Part shown: positions 43,185 through 52,618 of the stretch, piece by piece
Numbering within the stretch: the first letter of the stretch is position 1
Layout: every line of letters begins with the position of its first letter
Assembly: GCA_963786225.1 (NCBI GenBank)
Contig: CAWAYQ010000028.1
Location: forward strand, 248,001 to 312,000
DNA length: 64,000 nt
DNA from: Flaviflagellibacter sp963786225
Lineage (GTDB): Bacteria > Pseudomonadota > Alphaproteobacteria > Rhizobiales > Methylopilaceae
Reading direction: 5' to 3'
Made by a program: the position numbers and the translations under genes
The notes under the pieces: model-generated
The model's input: the letters and a program-made list of their open reading frames with translations, nothing else
Told to the model about the DNA's origin: nothing
Databases searched by the model: none

Positions 43185-43670
43185 TTACGCTTCGGCCAAT
43201 AGCATCGCAGCAGTCATAGTAGCCCGGGCGTGCTGCGATCGCCAACCTGACAGCACGGCATAGATGCCATCGAGGGCATCCTCCATCCATTCCGTCTTAA
43301 CCAGAGCACCAGCCAACTGTTCCATGGCCGGATCGGCAGATGTTTGAAGGTCCAGAAAAAGGCAACGATCAGGTCCAGCGCTGTCCCGGAACCTCGCGAA
43401 AACATGCCGCAAATTGCCGTCGCCGATATTCACGACACGTATGGGATCTCCTTTCGGGATCAGGCGCATCACCGCCGCCAGCAGGTCGGCTCTGGATGCG
43501 TCGCGGACTGAATCACGTCCTGAATCTTCATCGGAAACGAAGACCATCAGGTTGGCCTGTCCGATCGCCGTTTCAGCGACAGAGCCTAATGTTGAAGCGT
43601 CCGAGATGGATGTACCATCCCCAGAAGATCTTCTTTCGAAATCGGCGATTTCTCGCGTTTCACGTAGCAT
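43185..43670 (-). CDS. Hypothetical protein
   Basis: 161 residues, soluble. Contains ANLMVFVSDEDSGRDSV, GDPIRVVNIGDGNLRHVFARFRDSAGPDRCLFLDLQ and AMEQLAGALVKTEWMEDALDGIYAVLSGWRSQHARATMTAAML. Alternating alpha/beta pattern, no family recognised. Lies at the head of a minus-strand set with DUF202 and the sulfite-oxidase-like gene. Confidence 0.65.
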   Translation of the reverse strand: MLRETREIADFERRSSGDGTSISDASTLGSVAETAIGQANLMVFVSDEDSGRDSVRDASRADLLAAVMRLIPKGDPIRVVNIGDGNLRHVFARFRDSAGPDRCLFLDLQTSADPAMEQLAGALVKTEWMEDALDGIYAVLSGWRSQHARATMTAAMLLAEA

Positions 43671-43888
43671 CGTCTCTCTCCCTATAGCCTTGCCTATGGA
43701 ATAGAGTGTCTGCTTCAGTTCGAGATTACGATTAGACGGATGGTTTCCGGACTACGGCATTGATTTAGGCGATATATACTTAGTGGTGCACCGACCACCG
43801 TTAAACCGATCGACTCCACGAGTAGATCTTCAGCAGAGCCTCGCCAGGGGCTGGGGGATGATCAGCGCGATCGCCACGGTTCCGACCG

Positions 43889-45433
43889 TCAGAACGCGTC
43901 CTCTTGGTGCGATGGAAGAGTGAACTGAAACGTCGTACCCAGCCCGCCATTGTCGCCAAGCGATATTCGTCCCCCATGAGCTTCGATGATCGAACGGCAG
44001 ATCGACAGCCCCATGCCCATGCCGCTCGACTTGGTGGTAAAGAAGGCGTTGAACAGCCGATCAGCGTTCTCCGCGGAAATACCCACACCGCTGTCCTTCA
44101 CTGTTACGAGTATTTGGTGTGCTTCCTGCTGCTGCGATCGGATCACGAGTTCGCGCGGCCGATCCGTGATCTGTTGCATCGCTTCGATGCCGTTCATCAC
44201 CAGATTGATGATTACCTGCTGCAACTGGACCCGATCGGCGAGGACTATGGGTAGAGCGGGTGCGAGCTCCGACCGCAGCGCTACCCGGTGCGTCGACAAT
44301 TCACGCTGGACCAGGGCGATGACCTCTGTAACGACGTCATTGATACGGAGCGGCGCCCTCTGGGTATCGGCCTTGTTCGCGAGCGCACGGACGCGCCGGA
44401 TCACCTCGCTCGCACGGTCGCTATCCTTGATAATCCACTCCATCGAGCCGCGCACTGCATCCAGGTCGGGATGTTCTCGATCGAGCCAGCGCAGGCAGGC
44501 CGCGGCATTGATGGCGACCGCGGCGAGCGGCTGGTTTACTTCGTGCGCGATCGAGGCGGAGAGTTCTCCCAAGGTCGTCATGCGAGCGACGCGCGCGAGT
44601 TCTGCCCTGGCCTGATGCGCCTCTTCTTCTGCTCGCCTGGTCTTGGTGATGTCCATTACCGCGCCAACAAACTCGATGCTGCCCGATGCATCTTTCACCG
44701 CATGAGCGACAACATGAACATATTTGACCGAGCCATCCGGCATCAGCAATCGATGTTCGAAGTCGAAATCTCTCCCATCCTGCGTCGCGGGATCGATCGT
44801 GCCCTGCACGAGAGCAAGATCATCCGGGTGGACGCGTTGAAGGGCCATGTCAATACTGGCGGAAGGAGCCCTGTCGTATTCAAAAATGTTGAAAATCTCA
44901 TCCGACCAAAAGATGTCTCCACTTGAAACATTCCAGCCGAAACTGCCGGTGTGGCTCAATCTCTGTGCTTCAGATAAATACGCCTCGCTGCGTCGAAGGG
45001 CCTCTTCCGCCTGAAGCTCCCTTTCCGCTTGCATAGCCCTTGCTTGCGCCTTGAGTTCTGCTTCCGTCTGCTCGCGCAGCCGTTCCGCCGTCTTGCGGAC
45101 TCTGGACACCCCTTGAGTGATAACTGTGGATGTCGTCAAAAACGTAATGAGAGGCACATAATCGATCGGAGCTATATTGAAACTGAAGGCCGGTACCACA
45201 AAGTAATAATGCAGGCCCACCGCTGAGACGATTGAGACGATTGTCGATGGAATGAAGCCGCCGCGTACGGACACAAGAACGATGACGATCAGATACAGAC
45301 ACGTAGGCGTTGGAAGCGGGAGCCCGAGCCGGAAGCAGACAAATGTTATCACCGCGACAGCAATGCAGCCGAGGAAACACTGCCCCGCCGAACGCCAGAA
45401 CTTGGTGGCCTGGTAGCGCGTCATTCGCAGCAC
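43889..45433 (-). CDS. Sensor histidine kinase (DUF4118-PAS-HisKA-HATPase)
   Basis: 514 residues. N-terminal DUF4118 membrane region of four helices (CIAVAVITFVCFRLGLPLPTPTCLYLIVIVLVSVRGG onward), a coiled segment, a PAS domain about residues 150-270 (AQRLSHTGSFGWNVSSGDIFWSDEIFNIFEYD), then HisKA with the phospho-acceptor His297 (SIAHEVNQPLAA) and HATPase_c (QVIINLVMNGIEAM, DSGVGIS, GMGMGLSICRSIIEAHGG). No response regulator is adjacent, so it is an orphan. DUF4118 is shared with KdpD-type kinases, though no K+ transport genes are near. Confidence 0.95.
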   Translation of the reverse strand: MLRMTRYQATKFWRSAGQCFLGCIAVAVITFVCFRLGLPLPTPTCLYLIVIVLVSVRGGFIPSTIVSIVSAVGLHYYFVVPAFSFNIAPIDYVPLITFLTTSTVITQGVSRVRKTAERLREQTEAELKAQARAMQAERELQAEEALRRSEAYLSEAQRLSHTGSFGWNVSSGDIFWSDEIFNIFEYDRAPSASIDMALQRVHPDDLALVQGTIDPATQDGRDFDFEHRLLMPDGSVKYVHVVAHAVKDASGSIEFVGAVMDITKTRRAEEEAHQARAELARVARMTTLGELSASIAHEVNQPLAAVAINAAACLRWLDREHPDLDAVRGSMEWIIKDSDRASEVIRRVRALANKADTQRAPLRINDVVTEVIALVQRELSTHRVALRSELAPALPIVLADRVQLQQVIINLVMNGIEAMQQITDRPRELVIRSQQQEAHQILVTVKDSGVGISAENADRLFNAFFTTKSSGMGMGLSICRSIIEAHGGRISLGDNGGLGTTFQFTLPSHQEDAF

Positions 45434-45539
45434 CGAGCACCTCGGGCCGCCCCCGAAAGATCAAAGCATTTTGGAATAAAGTCCGCAAATCGCTGCGGCA
45501 TTCGCGGGCCACGCCCCGAAACGCGATTGAACGCCCCCC

Positions 45540-46424
45540 TCAGGGCAAACTGGCCCGGCCTTCTCCGCGATCGGGGTTCACCGGCGCCTGCGCCGTTTCC
45601 GTTGGGTCGTCGACCGGGGTCGGCTCCGGTCCGTTGGTCATCTCCAGGATGGCCTGGCGGAACGGCCCCTCGACGGCGACCCCGAAGTTCAGGTGAGTCC
45701 GCGAGAACAGCCCGGGACTTTGCGGATGCGTGCTGCGCCAACCCACGTAGATGCCGACCATCGCGCAGGCCGCCCCGGGAAGCATAATGGCGCTGCCCGA
45801 GGCACCGGCTCCGGCGCTGCAATCGATGTCGAGCTCACGGGCGCTCAACGAATCGACGCGTTCCGTGGTCCGAATGGCGCAGGCCTCGATGGCCTTGAGG
45901 CCGTCGTGAACCCAGCCGAGGTGGCGATGCGCCAACATGACGATCTGGGCGCCGTGCTCCGTCGCGCCGAGCTCGTAGGGCCGAGCTTCCTGGATCTTTT
46001 CCTTGAGCCGCACCACAGCCCAGTCATGCACCGGCGATACCGGATAAGGGTTGCGCGTCCCGACCCGAAGCGATGCCACGTCCAGCGGGACCGTATGACG
46101 AATGCCGCCGATATCGATGGTGAAGGTGCATGCCGACAGGTCGCCGCGCGGGTTCCCATTGGGGCCGAAGAAGGCATGAGCCGCGGTCGTCACGACGTCG
46201 TTGCGAACGGTGAGTTGCGCCGTCGAAGAGACGCCGGAGCAGACGACTATTCCTGTCGCGGCATAACGAGCTTCGAAGAGATTGGGGTCCTGCCCGCTCT
46301 TCTGGGCAAATTCGGGCAGCGTCAGCCGGCCGTCGGAGATCAGCGTCACTGCCCCGGCCTCTCGGCCGCCGAAAACCGCCAGGCCACACAGGACCGCGGC
46401 CAGGAAATTCAGACCGCGCCGCAC
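45540..46424 (-). CDS. Exported trypsin-like serine protease
   Basis: 294 residues with a signal peptide (NFLAAVLCGLAVFGGREAGA). Chymotrypsin fold with His in VVTTAAHAFFG, Asp in PVHDWAVVRL and the nucleophile Ser in AGASGSAIM, where Ala replaces the usual Asp of GDSGG. Four paired Cys are likely in disulphides. C-terminal Pro/Thr-rich tail. Substrate and role unknown; periplasmic or secreted. Confidence 0.85.
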   Translation of the reverse strand: MRRGLNFLAAVLCGLAVFGGREAGAVTLISDGRLTLPEFAQKSGQDPNLFEARYAATGIVVCSGVSSTAQLTVRNDVVTTAAHAFFGPNGNPRGDLSACTFTIDIGGIRHTVPLDVASLRVGTRNPYPVSPVHDWAVVRLKEKIQEARPYELGATEHGAQIVMLAHRHLGWVHDGLKAIEACAIRTTERVDSLSARELDIDCSAGAGASGSAIMLPGAACAMVGIYVGWRSTHPQSPGLFSRTHLNFGVAVEGPFRQAILEMTNGPEPTPVDDPTETAQAPVNPDRGEGRASLP

Positions 46425-46597
46425 GTTCTCACTCCCGCATGGTCTTCAAGGGCGGAAAGGGCGTCGTCCGGATAAAGTGCGAAAAGCGATCGCCCGAACG
46501 CGTCGGCGTTCATGACCGAGGCCCCGCGAGAGGGATCGCCCGGGCCGCCGCTTCGCGAGACCGAAAACCTCCTGCCGATGAGCCTGGCCTGATTCAT
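46409..46597 (-). CDS. Possible small protein upstream of the protease
   Basis: 62 residues from ATG 46597 behind AAGGGG, ending 16 nt inside the protease gene. Sequence NQARLIGRRFSVSRSGGPG, then MNADAFGRSLFALYPDDALSALEDHAG. Position and ribosome site favour a real gene, translationally coupled to the protease; no family recognised. Confidence 0.35.
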   Translation of the reverse strand: MNQARLIGRRFSVSRSGGPGDPSRGASVMNADAFGRSLFALYPDDALSALEDHAGVRTCGAV

Positions 46598-46603
46598 GAT
46601 CAT

Positions 46604-47216
46604 TCCCCTTGTGCGAACTGAGATCTCACACCGTGGAGAACTTGACCGAGTGCCGTCCCGCCGAAAATCAGACTGAGGCGTCGGCGTGGCATACCAAGGT
46701 TTTTGTCAGCCCGGAGCGACTACTTGGTGCGTGAGGTAACCGGCGGCGGGTGTTCTCCATGATTTCAAGCATCATTCCGATATCGATAGCGCCTCTATCC
46801 CGCGTTTCATGACAACATTGAACGCACCCCACGGCGTTCGCTTAATATTCTTCCAATAGTCACATCGACACTTTGAAATCCATGACGGCCGCCTTCGAAC
46901 AACTTACATCGCCTGTAAGCATAGGAATTTCGGCTGTGGCCAAAGGCGGCGCGAGTGCCGCCCATTCAGCACGGGGGGCCGCCAAGGCATGACCCACGCT
47001 GCCGCAGCGAAAAAACACAGCCCCCGTGACATCAAAAGCCCAGCAGCGGAACTGTTACGTCAACACTCAGTACATTCAGTGCAACGTGATGATCTAATTC
47101 AAGAAACAAACGTATATACACACAATACGTGCGTATAATAATGATTATTTATTACAAAATATATATAAATCTGGCTTTCGAATATTCTGGAGGCTCAGAT
47201 CATAAAGGCAAGAACT
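46604..47216. other. Intergenic region with an AT-rich island
   Basis: About 610 nt without a gene. The last part (about 47085-47190) falls to a very low GC content in an otherwise GC-rich window, with TATAAT at 47134-47139 and runs such as ATTATTTATTACAAAATATA. This is upstream of the Gly/His-rich exported protein and may be its promoter/UP element or a target of an AT-binding silencer (MucR/Ros or H-NS-like). Nothing coding is visible in the first 450 nt. Confidence 0.55.
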
Positions 47217-47785
47217 ATGATGATACGCAAAACGTCAATACTGGCGACGGCGGCCTTGAGTACGATGTTGGCAATCGGCCCGATGACACCGTCGATGGCT
47301 CAGATGGCCAGCCCCCAAGCCGGCACGGGGGATACTTCGCTGATCTCCCAGACGGGCACGACTGATGCTTCGCTGATCTCCCAGGCGGACACGGATGGTG
47401 CTTCGCTGATCTATGTGAAAGGCGGCGGAGGCGGAGGCGGCGGCGGCGGCGGCGGGGTGGCGGAGGTGGCGGCGGCCATGGCGGCGGCGGTGGCGGTGGC
47501 CATGGCGGCGGCGGTGGTGGTGGCCACGGCGGCTTCGGCGGCGGCGGCTTCGGCGGCGGCGGCCATGGCGGCTTCGGCGGCGGCCACGGCGGCTTCGGCG
47601 GTGGTGGCCGTGGCTTCGGCGATGGCGGCCATGGCGGCTTCGGTCACGGCGGCTTCAGTCGTGGTGGCTTCGGTCGTGGTGGCTTCGATCGTGGTGGCCA
47701 TGAGGGTCGCATTCTGGGCCGGCGTGAATCGCTCGGGCACGAGAACAATTACTGCTACCCCTACGATCCGCATCCCTGCTGGTAA
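47217..47785 (+). pseudogene. Exported Gly/His/Phe-rich protein with frameshift in a G tract
   Basis: ATG 47217. Signal peptide (ILATAALSTMLAIGPMTPSMAQM), then three imperfect repeats around DTSLISQTGT / DASLISQADT / GASLI, then a poly-Gly start. Restoring one G in the GGGG run near 47450-47455 gives a continuous frame of HGGFGGGG, RGGFGRGG and similar units ending in NNYCYPYDPHPCW at stop 47783-47785; length 569 nt fits exactly one missing base. Without correction the frame turns Ala/Val-rich and reads on to 48071, which has no coding character. Gly/His-rich exported proteins can bind metals or be surface-located. Either read error or a phase-variable tract. Confidence 0.7.
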
Positions 47786-48093
47786 TCCCCGATGCATCTT
47801 CGAATCCGGGCCTCGCCGAATGAGCGGGGCCCGGATTCGCTTGGGTACAGACGCCACGGCGGGAAATGCGAACGCCCGCCGCGGGCTGAGCATCCGCAGA
47901 AGCGAGAGTTCGAACAGGAGCGTGCACGGCCGAAAGCGAGAGGTTCGCGATCAAGACGATTCAGGTGCAGTTCGCCTGGCAAAGTTCGCTGCCAGGGAGG
48001 TCGCGCGGAACGCGGTCGGCGTCCGATCTCGAACTGGCAACGAGTCCAAGAAGGGATTTGCAGGCTCATGACGCCACGCCTTTGCGCAGCGGG
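47786..48093. other. Intergenic region, nothing recognised
   Basis: About 300 nt between the Gly/His-rich gene and the convergent AhpD-like gene. Frames crossing it are continuations of the out-of-frame reading and Arg-rich; no terminator-like hairpin with a U-run was found. Confidence 0.4.
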
Positions 48094-48441
48094 TCAGGCT
48101 TCAGCCGAGGCGGCATAGGCATCGAGCGTGCGGGTCGAATAGACGATGGCGGCACCGGCGTTGACGCTGACAGCGACGCCCAGCGCCTCCGCGACCTCTT
48201 CCTTCGTTGCGCCGAGTTTGCGGGCGGCGTCGGTGTGGACGGTAATACAACCGTCGCAGCGGAGGGTGACCGCGACCGCGATCGCGATCAGTTCACGGGT
48301 TTTCGCGTCGAGCTGGCCGGTCTTCTGACCGGCGCCACCCATCGCCCCATAGCCCCTGACCGTCTCCGGGCTGAGCTTGGCAAAGCCGCCGACCCCCGCG
48401 ACAACCTGCTGGCGATATGTGTTCCAATCGATCATGTGCAT
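48094..48441 (-). CDS. Carboxymuconolactone decarboxylase/AhpD-like protein
   Basis: 115 residues from ATG 48441. CMD fold with the AhpD active-site pattern TRELIAIAVAVTLRCDGCITVHTDAARKLGATKEEVAEAL, i.e. Glu, Cys-x-x-Cys and His in the proton relay of alkylhydroperoxidase D. Probably reduces peroxides with a dithiol partner. It follows the DoxD/DoxA gene in the same direction, and a catalase gene lies beyond it, which fits an oxidative-stress setting. Confidence 0.9.
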   Translation of the reverse strand: MHMIDWNTYRQQVVAGVGGFAKLSPETVRGYGAMGGAGQKTGQLDAKTRELIAIAVAVTLRCDGCITVHTDAARKLGATKEEVAEALGVAVSVNAGAAIVYSTRTLDAYAASAEA

Positions 48442-48562
48442 GACAACCTCTTTCGTGGAGAAGATGGGCGAAAGGGATTCCGGCTTGATGCCCGCGCGGC
48501 GCAATCCGATGTCCGGGCGGATCAAAACAGGAGGGCAGCGGGTGCCATGGCGAACCCGGAAC

Positions 48563-49669
48563 TCAGGAATTCTCGCCCGCGCCGGCCAGCGTCAGGGTGA
48601 AGGTGCGCCCGTTCACGTCGGTCAGCCTTAGAGTGGTGTTGCCGCCCGCGGGTGGATGAACGTTCGGCTCCGGCGGCAACGTAATGGTCGCCATTGCGCC
48701 CATCTCTGCGACGATACCGTAGGGCCCCGCCTTGAACGTGTTGTACGCGAAGTCATTGTCGATGGAATCCGCCGGCAGCCGGGTCAGCGTGTCGGTGTTC
48801 CAGGTTTCGAGCGGCTCATTTTCAGCGCCGATCAGCTCCGCCTTCATGATGTGGGCCGGTGCCTCGGGCGTGCCGCCGTCAAGATAGATCTGGAATTTCA
48901 CGGCACCGTCCGGCAGCAGGACGCCGTTGCTGAGCGCAAAGTGGTGCCGCGTAGGACTGATCGGCCCGCCGTGGAACGCCGTAACGACCGAGCCTCGATA
49001 ATAGCTGTAGGTTCCGATGTTGAACGCCAGCACCGCTGCCAGGATCCCAAGTCCAAGATTGCGGTACGACGTGTCCTTGAGCGGCAATGGCAGGCTGCCG
49101 GCGAGCCAGCGGAACCAGGCGCGGTCGGCCAGGCCCGGATTGCGCTCGCGCAGCACATTGTCGAGCGAATAGGCGCCGCTGCCGGCGAGCACCAAGGCGG
49201 CCCCCATAGCGAGATTGCAGGCGGCCATCGTCCATTCGTCGATGCAGGTAGCACCCTGCCAACCGAACATCAGCATCAGCACGATCGAGAAGCCAACCGA
49301 GACAAGAGCCGCGAAGCGCGTCAGCAGCCCCGCCATCAGCGCCGCTCCGGCGATCAGCTCGGCACCGCTGAACAGGATCACGGCGACGTAGAGCAGCCAG
49401 AAATGATGCAGCAGGAAGGCGATCAGGTGATCGGTGCCGAGCAGTGCACCCGGCATCGCGGTCTGGAACTTGTTTGCCATCCAGGTGGGCGCGTCAGGGT
49501 TGAGCTTTTCGGGCCCATAGATGAAGCGGCGTGAGCCCCCACCCCAGTAGATGAATCCCTGGATGAGCCGCACCGGTAGGAGCGCGATTGCCGCCGCCTG
49601 CCAGTGTCGGTCGCCGAGCGTTGCTGCCGCGGCGCCGCGCGGCACCATATCCGCCGGCACAACCGTCAT
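48563..49669 (-). CDS. DoxD-DoxA fusion (TQO-like membrane protein)
   Basis: 368 residues. First ~190 residues are a DoxX/DoxD four-helix membrane domain (LLPVRLIQGFIYWGGGSRRFIYGPEKLNP, FSGAELIAGAALMAGLLTRFAALVSVGFSIVLMLMFGWQGATCIDEWTMA). The C-terminal half after a further helix is a DoxA-like domain (GPISPTRHHFALSNGVLLPDGAVKFQIYLDGGTPEAPAHIMKAELIG). In archaea DoxA and DoxD are the two subunits of thiosulfate:quinone oxidoreductase; bacterial fusions of both exist with untested activity. No sox genes nearby. Confidence 0.88.
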   Translation of the reverse strand: MTVVPADMVPRGAAAATLGDRHWQAAAIALLPVRLIQGFIYWGGGSRRFIYGPEKLNPDAPTWMANKFQTAMPGALLGTDHLIAFLLHHFWLLYVAVILFSGAELIAGAALMAGLLTRFAALVSVGFSIVLMLMFGWQGATCIDEWTMAACNLAMGAALVLAGSGAYSLDNVLRERNPGLADRAWFRWLAGSLPLPLKDTSYRNLGLGILAAVLAFNIGTYSYYRGSVVTAFHGGPISPTRHHFALSNGVLLPDGAVKFQIYLDGGTPEAPAHIMKAELIGAENEPLETWNTDTLTRLPADSIDNDFAYNTFKAGPYGIVAEMGAMATITLPPEPNVHPPAGGNTTLRLTDVNGRTFTLTLAGAGENS

Positions 49670-50110
49670 CTCGATCTCCTTGGCGCAGCCGGAACCGTTT
49701 GACGTCTGCGAAATCCGTCAACCGTCGTTACAGCGGCCGCTGCCGCAACCGGCGTAATGGAGGGAAATCTCGCCCTCGACTGCGTCGTCTTCAACGCCGA
49801 TCTTGCCTATTCGCACGCCGACGTCCGCGAACGGCGTTCTCGAAAGACGCGCCCCTCTCATTGAGGGCAACACTCCACCCCGCCCGCTTGCGTTGATGGG
49901 GCCGCCTGAAGCACCGACCAAGACCGACGGGAGAGAACTTATGGCTTCGCCGAGATCGTCAACGTCAAGGTGATCGGTCTTGAGCAGGCGCCGGAAGGCT
50001 GACAAGAACTTTGACGCCGTTGTCGCAAGCAAATTCGTCATCGACCCCGCATGGGCAGCTGCCCAAGGGGCCTAACGTGGAGGATGCATGATCTACAAAG
50101 GAGCTGTTCA
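49670..50110. other. Intergenic region upstream of catalase
   Basis: About 440 nt. Contains short frames on both strands (the longest, minus 49718-50041, has no family motif). The catalase ribosome site AAAGGAG is at 50098-50104. Some fragments (such as EIVNVKVIGLEQ read on the plus strand) could be remains of a gene, but too little is left to name one. Confidence 0.4.
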
Positions 50111-51586
50111 ATGAATGATGAATCCAAACGACCACCCTTGGCCCATGCTTCGGGCACGCCCGTCACGGACAATCTCAACATCCAGACTGCCGGGCCGCGC
50201 GGTCCTGCATTGTTGCAGGATGTCTGGCTGATCGAAAAGCTCGCGCATTTTGCCCGCGAGGTGATTCCCGAGCGCCGTATGCACGCCAAGGGCTCCGGTG
50301 CCCATGGCACCTTTACCGTCACGCACGACATCACCCGCTACACCAAGGCCAAGATCTTTTCCGAGGTCGGCAAGCAGACCCCGATGTTCGCCCGCTTCTC
50401 GACGGTGGCTGGAGAACGTGGTGCTGCCGAAGCCGAGCGCGACATTCGTGGCTTCGCGCTGAAGTTCTATACCGAGGAAGGCAACTGGGATGTGGTTGGC
50501 AACAACACGCCGGTGTTCTTCTTTCGCGATCCGCTCCGATTCCCCGATCTGAACCATGCGATCAAGCGCGATCCGCGCACCGGCATGCGCAGTGCCGACA
50601 ACAATTGGGATTTCTGGTCGCTGCTGCCCGAGGCATTGCATCAGGTCACGATCATAATGAGCGAGCGCGGCATCCCGAAAAGCTTCCGCCACATGCACGG
50701 CTTCAGCAGCCACGCCTATAGCTTTCTAAACGCCGCAAACGAGCGCATCTGGGTCAAATTCCACTTCCGCACCCAGCAGGGAATCCAAAACCTGACGGAT
50801 GCCGAGGCAGAGGCGTTGATCGGAAAGGACCGCGAGTCCAATCAGCGCGATCTCTTCGAGAACATCGAGGCCGGCAATTTCCCACGCTGGACCGTGTTCA
50901 TCCAGGTGATGACCGACGCGCAGGCGAAGGCTTTCCCCTTCAATCCCTTCGACCTGACCAAGGTCTGGCCCAAGGGTGACTTTCCGCTGATCGAGGTCGG
51001 ATATTTCGAGCTCAACCGCAATCCCGAGAACGTGTTTGCAGAAGTGGAGCAGGCTGCATTCTCACCCGCCAACATCGTGCCGGGCATCGGCTATTCTCCC
51101 GACAAGATGTTACAGGCGAGGTTGTTCTCCTATGGCGATGCGCAGCGTTATCGCCTCGGGGTGAACCACCACCACATTCCGGTCAACGCGCCGAAATGCC
51201 CGTACCACAGCTACCATCGCGATGGGGCCATGCGTACAGACGGAAACCTCGGTGGAACTCCGACCTATTTCCCCAATAGCCGGGGCGAGTGGGCGGATCA
51301 GCCCGACCTCAACGAGCCGCCGCTCGAAATCGACGGAGCCGCCGCCCATTGGGACCACCGCGTCGACGACGATCACTATCAACAGCCGGGCGACCTCTTC
51401 CGCAAGATGAGTGCCGCCGAGCGGCAGGCTCTCTTTGAGAACACGGCGCGATCCGTGGGGGGCGCGGCGGTCCACATTCAGGAACGTTACGTGGCCAACT
51501 GTACGAAAGCCGATCCGGCCTATGGCGCGGGCGTCGCGGCGGCCCTGGCCCGGTTGGCGGTCAAGCCCGCACAGGCTGCGGAATAA
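50111..51586 (+). CDS. katA: Heme catalase, small-subunit clade (KatA type)
   Basis: 491 residues from ATG 50111 with AAAGGAG six bases upstream. Active-site His65 in GSGAHGTFTVTHDITRYTKAKIF, distal Asn in VVGNNTPVFFFRDPLRFPD, and proximal heme Tyr in QARLFSYGDAQRYRLG; NADPH-binding type layout of clade 3. Converts H2O2 to water and oxygen in the cytosol. Typical length for a monofunctional small catalase. Monocistronic or followed by the alpha/beta hydrolase gene 145 nt downstream. Confidence 0.97.
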   Translation: MNDESKRPPLAHASGTPVTDNLNIQTAGPRGPALLQDVWLIEKLAHFAREVIPERRMHAKGSGAHGTFTVTHDITRYTKAKIFSEVGKQTPMFARFSTVAGERGAAEAERDIRGFALKFYTEEGNWDVVGNNTPVFFFRDPLRFPDLNHAIKRDPRTGMRSADNNWDFWSLLPEALHQVTIIMSERGIPKSFRHMHGFSSHAYSFLNAANERIWVKFHFRTQQGIQNLTDAEAEALIGKDRESNQRDLFENIEAGNFPRWTVFIQVMTDAQAKAFPFNPFDLTKVWPKGDFPLIEVGYFELNRNPENVFAEVEQAAFSPANIVPGIGYSPDKMLQARLFSYGDAQRYRLGVNHHHIPVNAPKCPYHSYHRDGAMRTDGNLGGTPTYFPNSRGEWADQPDLNEPPLEIDGAAAHWDHRVDDDHYQQPGDLFRKMSAAERQALFENTARSVGGAAVHIQERYVANCTKADPAYGAGVAAALARLAVKPAQAAE

Positions 51587-51731
51587 ACAGTACGGCTCGG
51601 GGCGGCGATGGCCCCTGTTCCGACCGGCCTCCCTCGGATGTTTCGCCCCCGAGGGAGGCCACACCGTTCGGGCCCGACAATGGTGCGTCGGTCGTCGTGG
51701 TCTGCCCGCGCCCGCCGCAGGAGATTTGGCT

Positions 51732-52487
51732 ATGATCGATCGCCGCAGGTTTTCGGCCGCGCTTATCGCCAGCGCCGCCAGTTTTCTGATTGCCCGCGCA
51801 GCAAAAGCCCAGATCGCGCCCAATGTCGTCCTGGTGCACGGCGCCTTCGCGGACGGATCTTGCTGGTCCGAAGTGATCAGGCGCTTGCAACAGGCGGGAT
51901 TGAAAGCGACTGCCGTGCAGAACCCGCTGACCTCGCTCGGCGACGACGTCGATGCCACGCGCCGCATTCTGGCGCTTCAGGACGGACCGACGATCCTTGT
52001 CGGTCACTCCTGGGGCGGCACGGTCATCAGCGAGGTTGGGGTCGATCCCAAGGTTTCCGACCTCGTCTATGTCGCGGCCCGTGCGCCGGATGCGGGCGAG
52101 GATTACGCCGCGCTCGCCGCCAGGTTTCCAACGCCGGCCAGCGTGGGCCTCATCAGATCAGGCGGCTTCGCCCAACTGAGCGAGGAGGCCTTTCTCAAGG
52201 ACTTCGCCGGGGATATCGATCCGGCAGCGGCTCGCATCCTCTACGCGGTGCAGGGCCGCATTTCGGACACGCTGTTTTCGGCACGGACGACGCAGGCCGC
52301 CTGGCGCTCTAAGCCGAGCTGGTATGCCATTTCCACGAAAGACCGGATGGTCTCGCCTGAACTGGAGCGCTTCATGGCCAACCGCATGAAGGCCAAGACG
52401 ATCGAGCTCAACGCCAGTCATCTGTCCCCGATCTCGCATCCGCAAGAGATCACAGATCTCATCCTGGAAGCCGCAGGGGGATGGTAG
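51732..52487 (+). CDS. Exported alpha/beta hydrolase
   Basis: 251 residues from ATG 51732 behind AGGAGA. N-terminus DRRRFSAALIASAASFLIARAAKA has a Tat-like twin-Arg and an export signal. Then the hydrolase domain: NVVLVHGAFADGSCWSEVIRRLQQAG (oxyanion region), the nucleophile elbow GHSWGG, and a late ASHLSPISHP His. Close to the AB hydrolase group found in many Rhizobiales and Burkholderia genomes; substrate unknown. Confidence 0.9.
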   Translation: MIDRRRFSAALIASAASFLIARAAKAQIAPNVVLVHGAFADGSCWSEVIRRLQQAGLKATAVQNPLTSLGDDVDATRRILALQDGPTILVGHSWGGTVISEVGVDPKVSDLVYVAARAPDAGEDYAALAARFPTPASVGLIRSGGFAQLSEEAFLKDFAGDIDPAAARILYAVQGRISDTLFSARTTQAAWRSKPSWYAISTKDRMVSPELERFMANRMKAKTIELNASHLSPISHPQEITDLILEAAGGW

Positions 52488-52618
52488 CGGACGCCGGCCG
52501 GATCTTCCTGGCTTGGCTGCGCAGGAATGCCGGAAGAGGTGGCTAAGACCATCCTCTTCCTGCTTGTCGGACGCCCTGCCTTCGTCAACGACGCCAATAT
52601 ACGGTTCGCGAGCGGGCT

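Noticed and set aside
47786..48071. C-terminal extension of the Gly/His-rich gene frame
   Set aside because: Reached only through the out-of-frame reading; the corrected frame ends at 47785 with a distinctive Cys/Tyr/Pro terminus.
49718..50041. Minus-strand frame of 107 codons before catalase
   Set aside because: No ribosome site or family resemblance; left as intergenic with low confidence.
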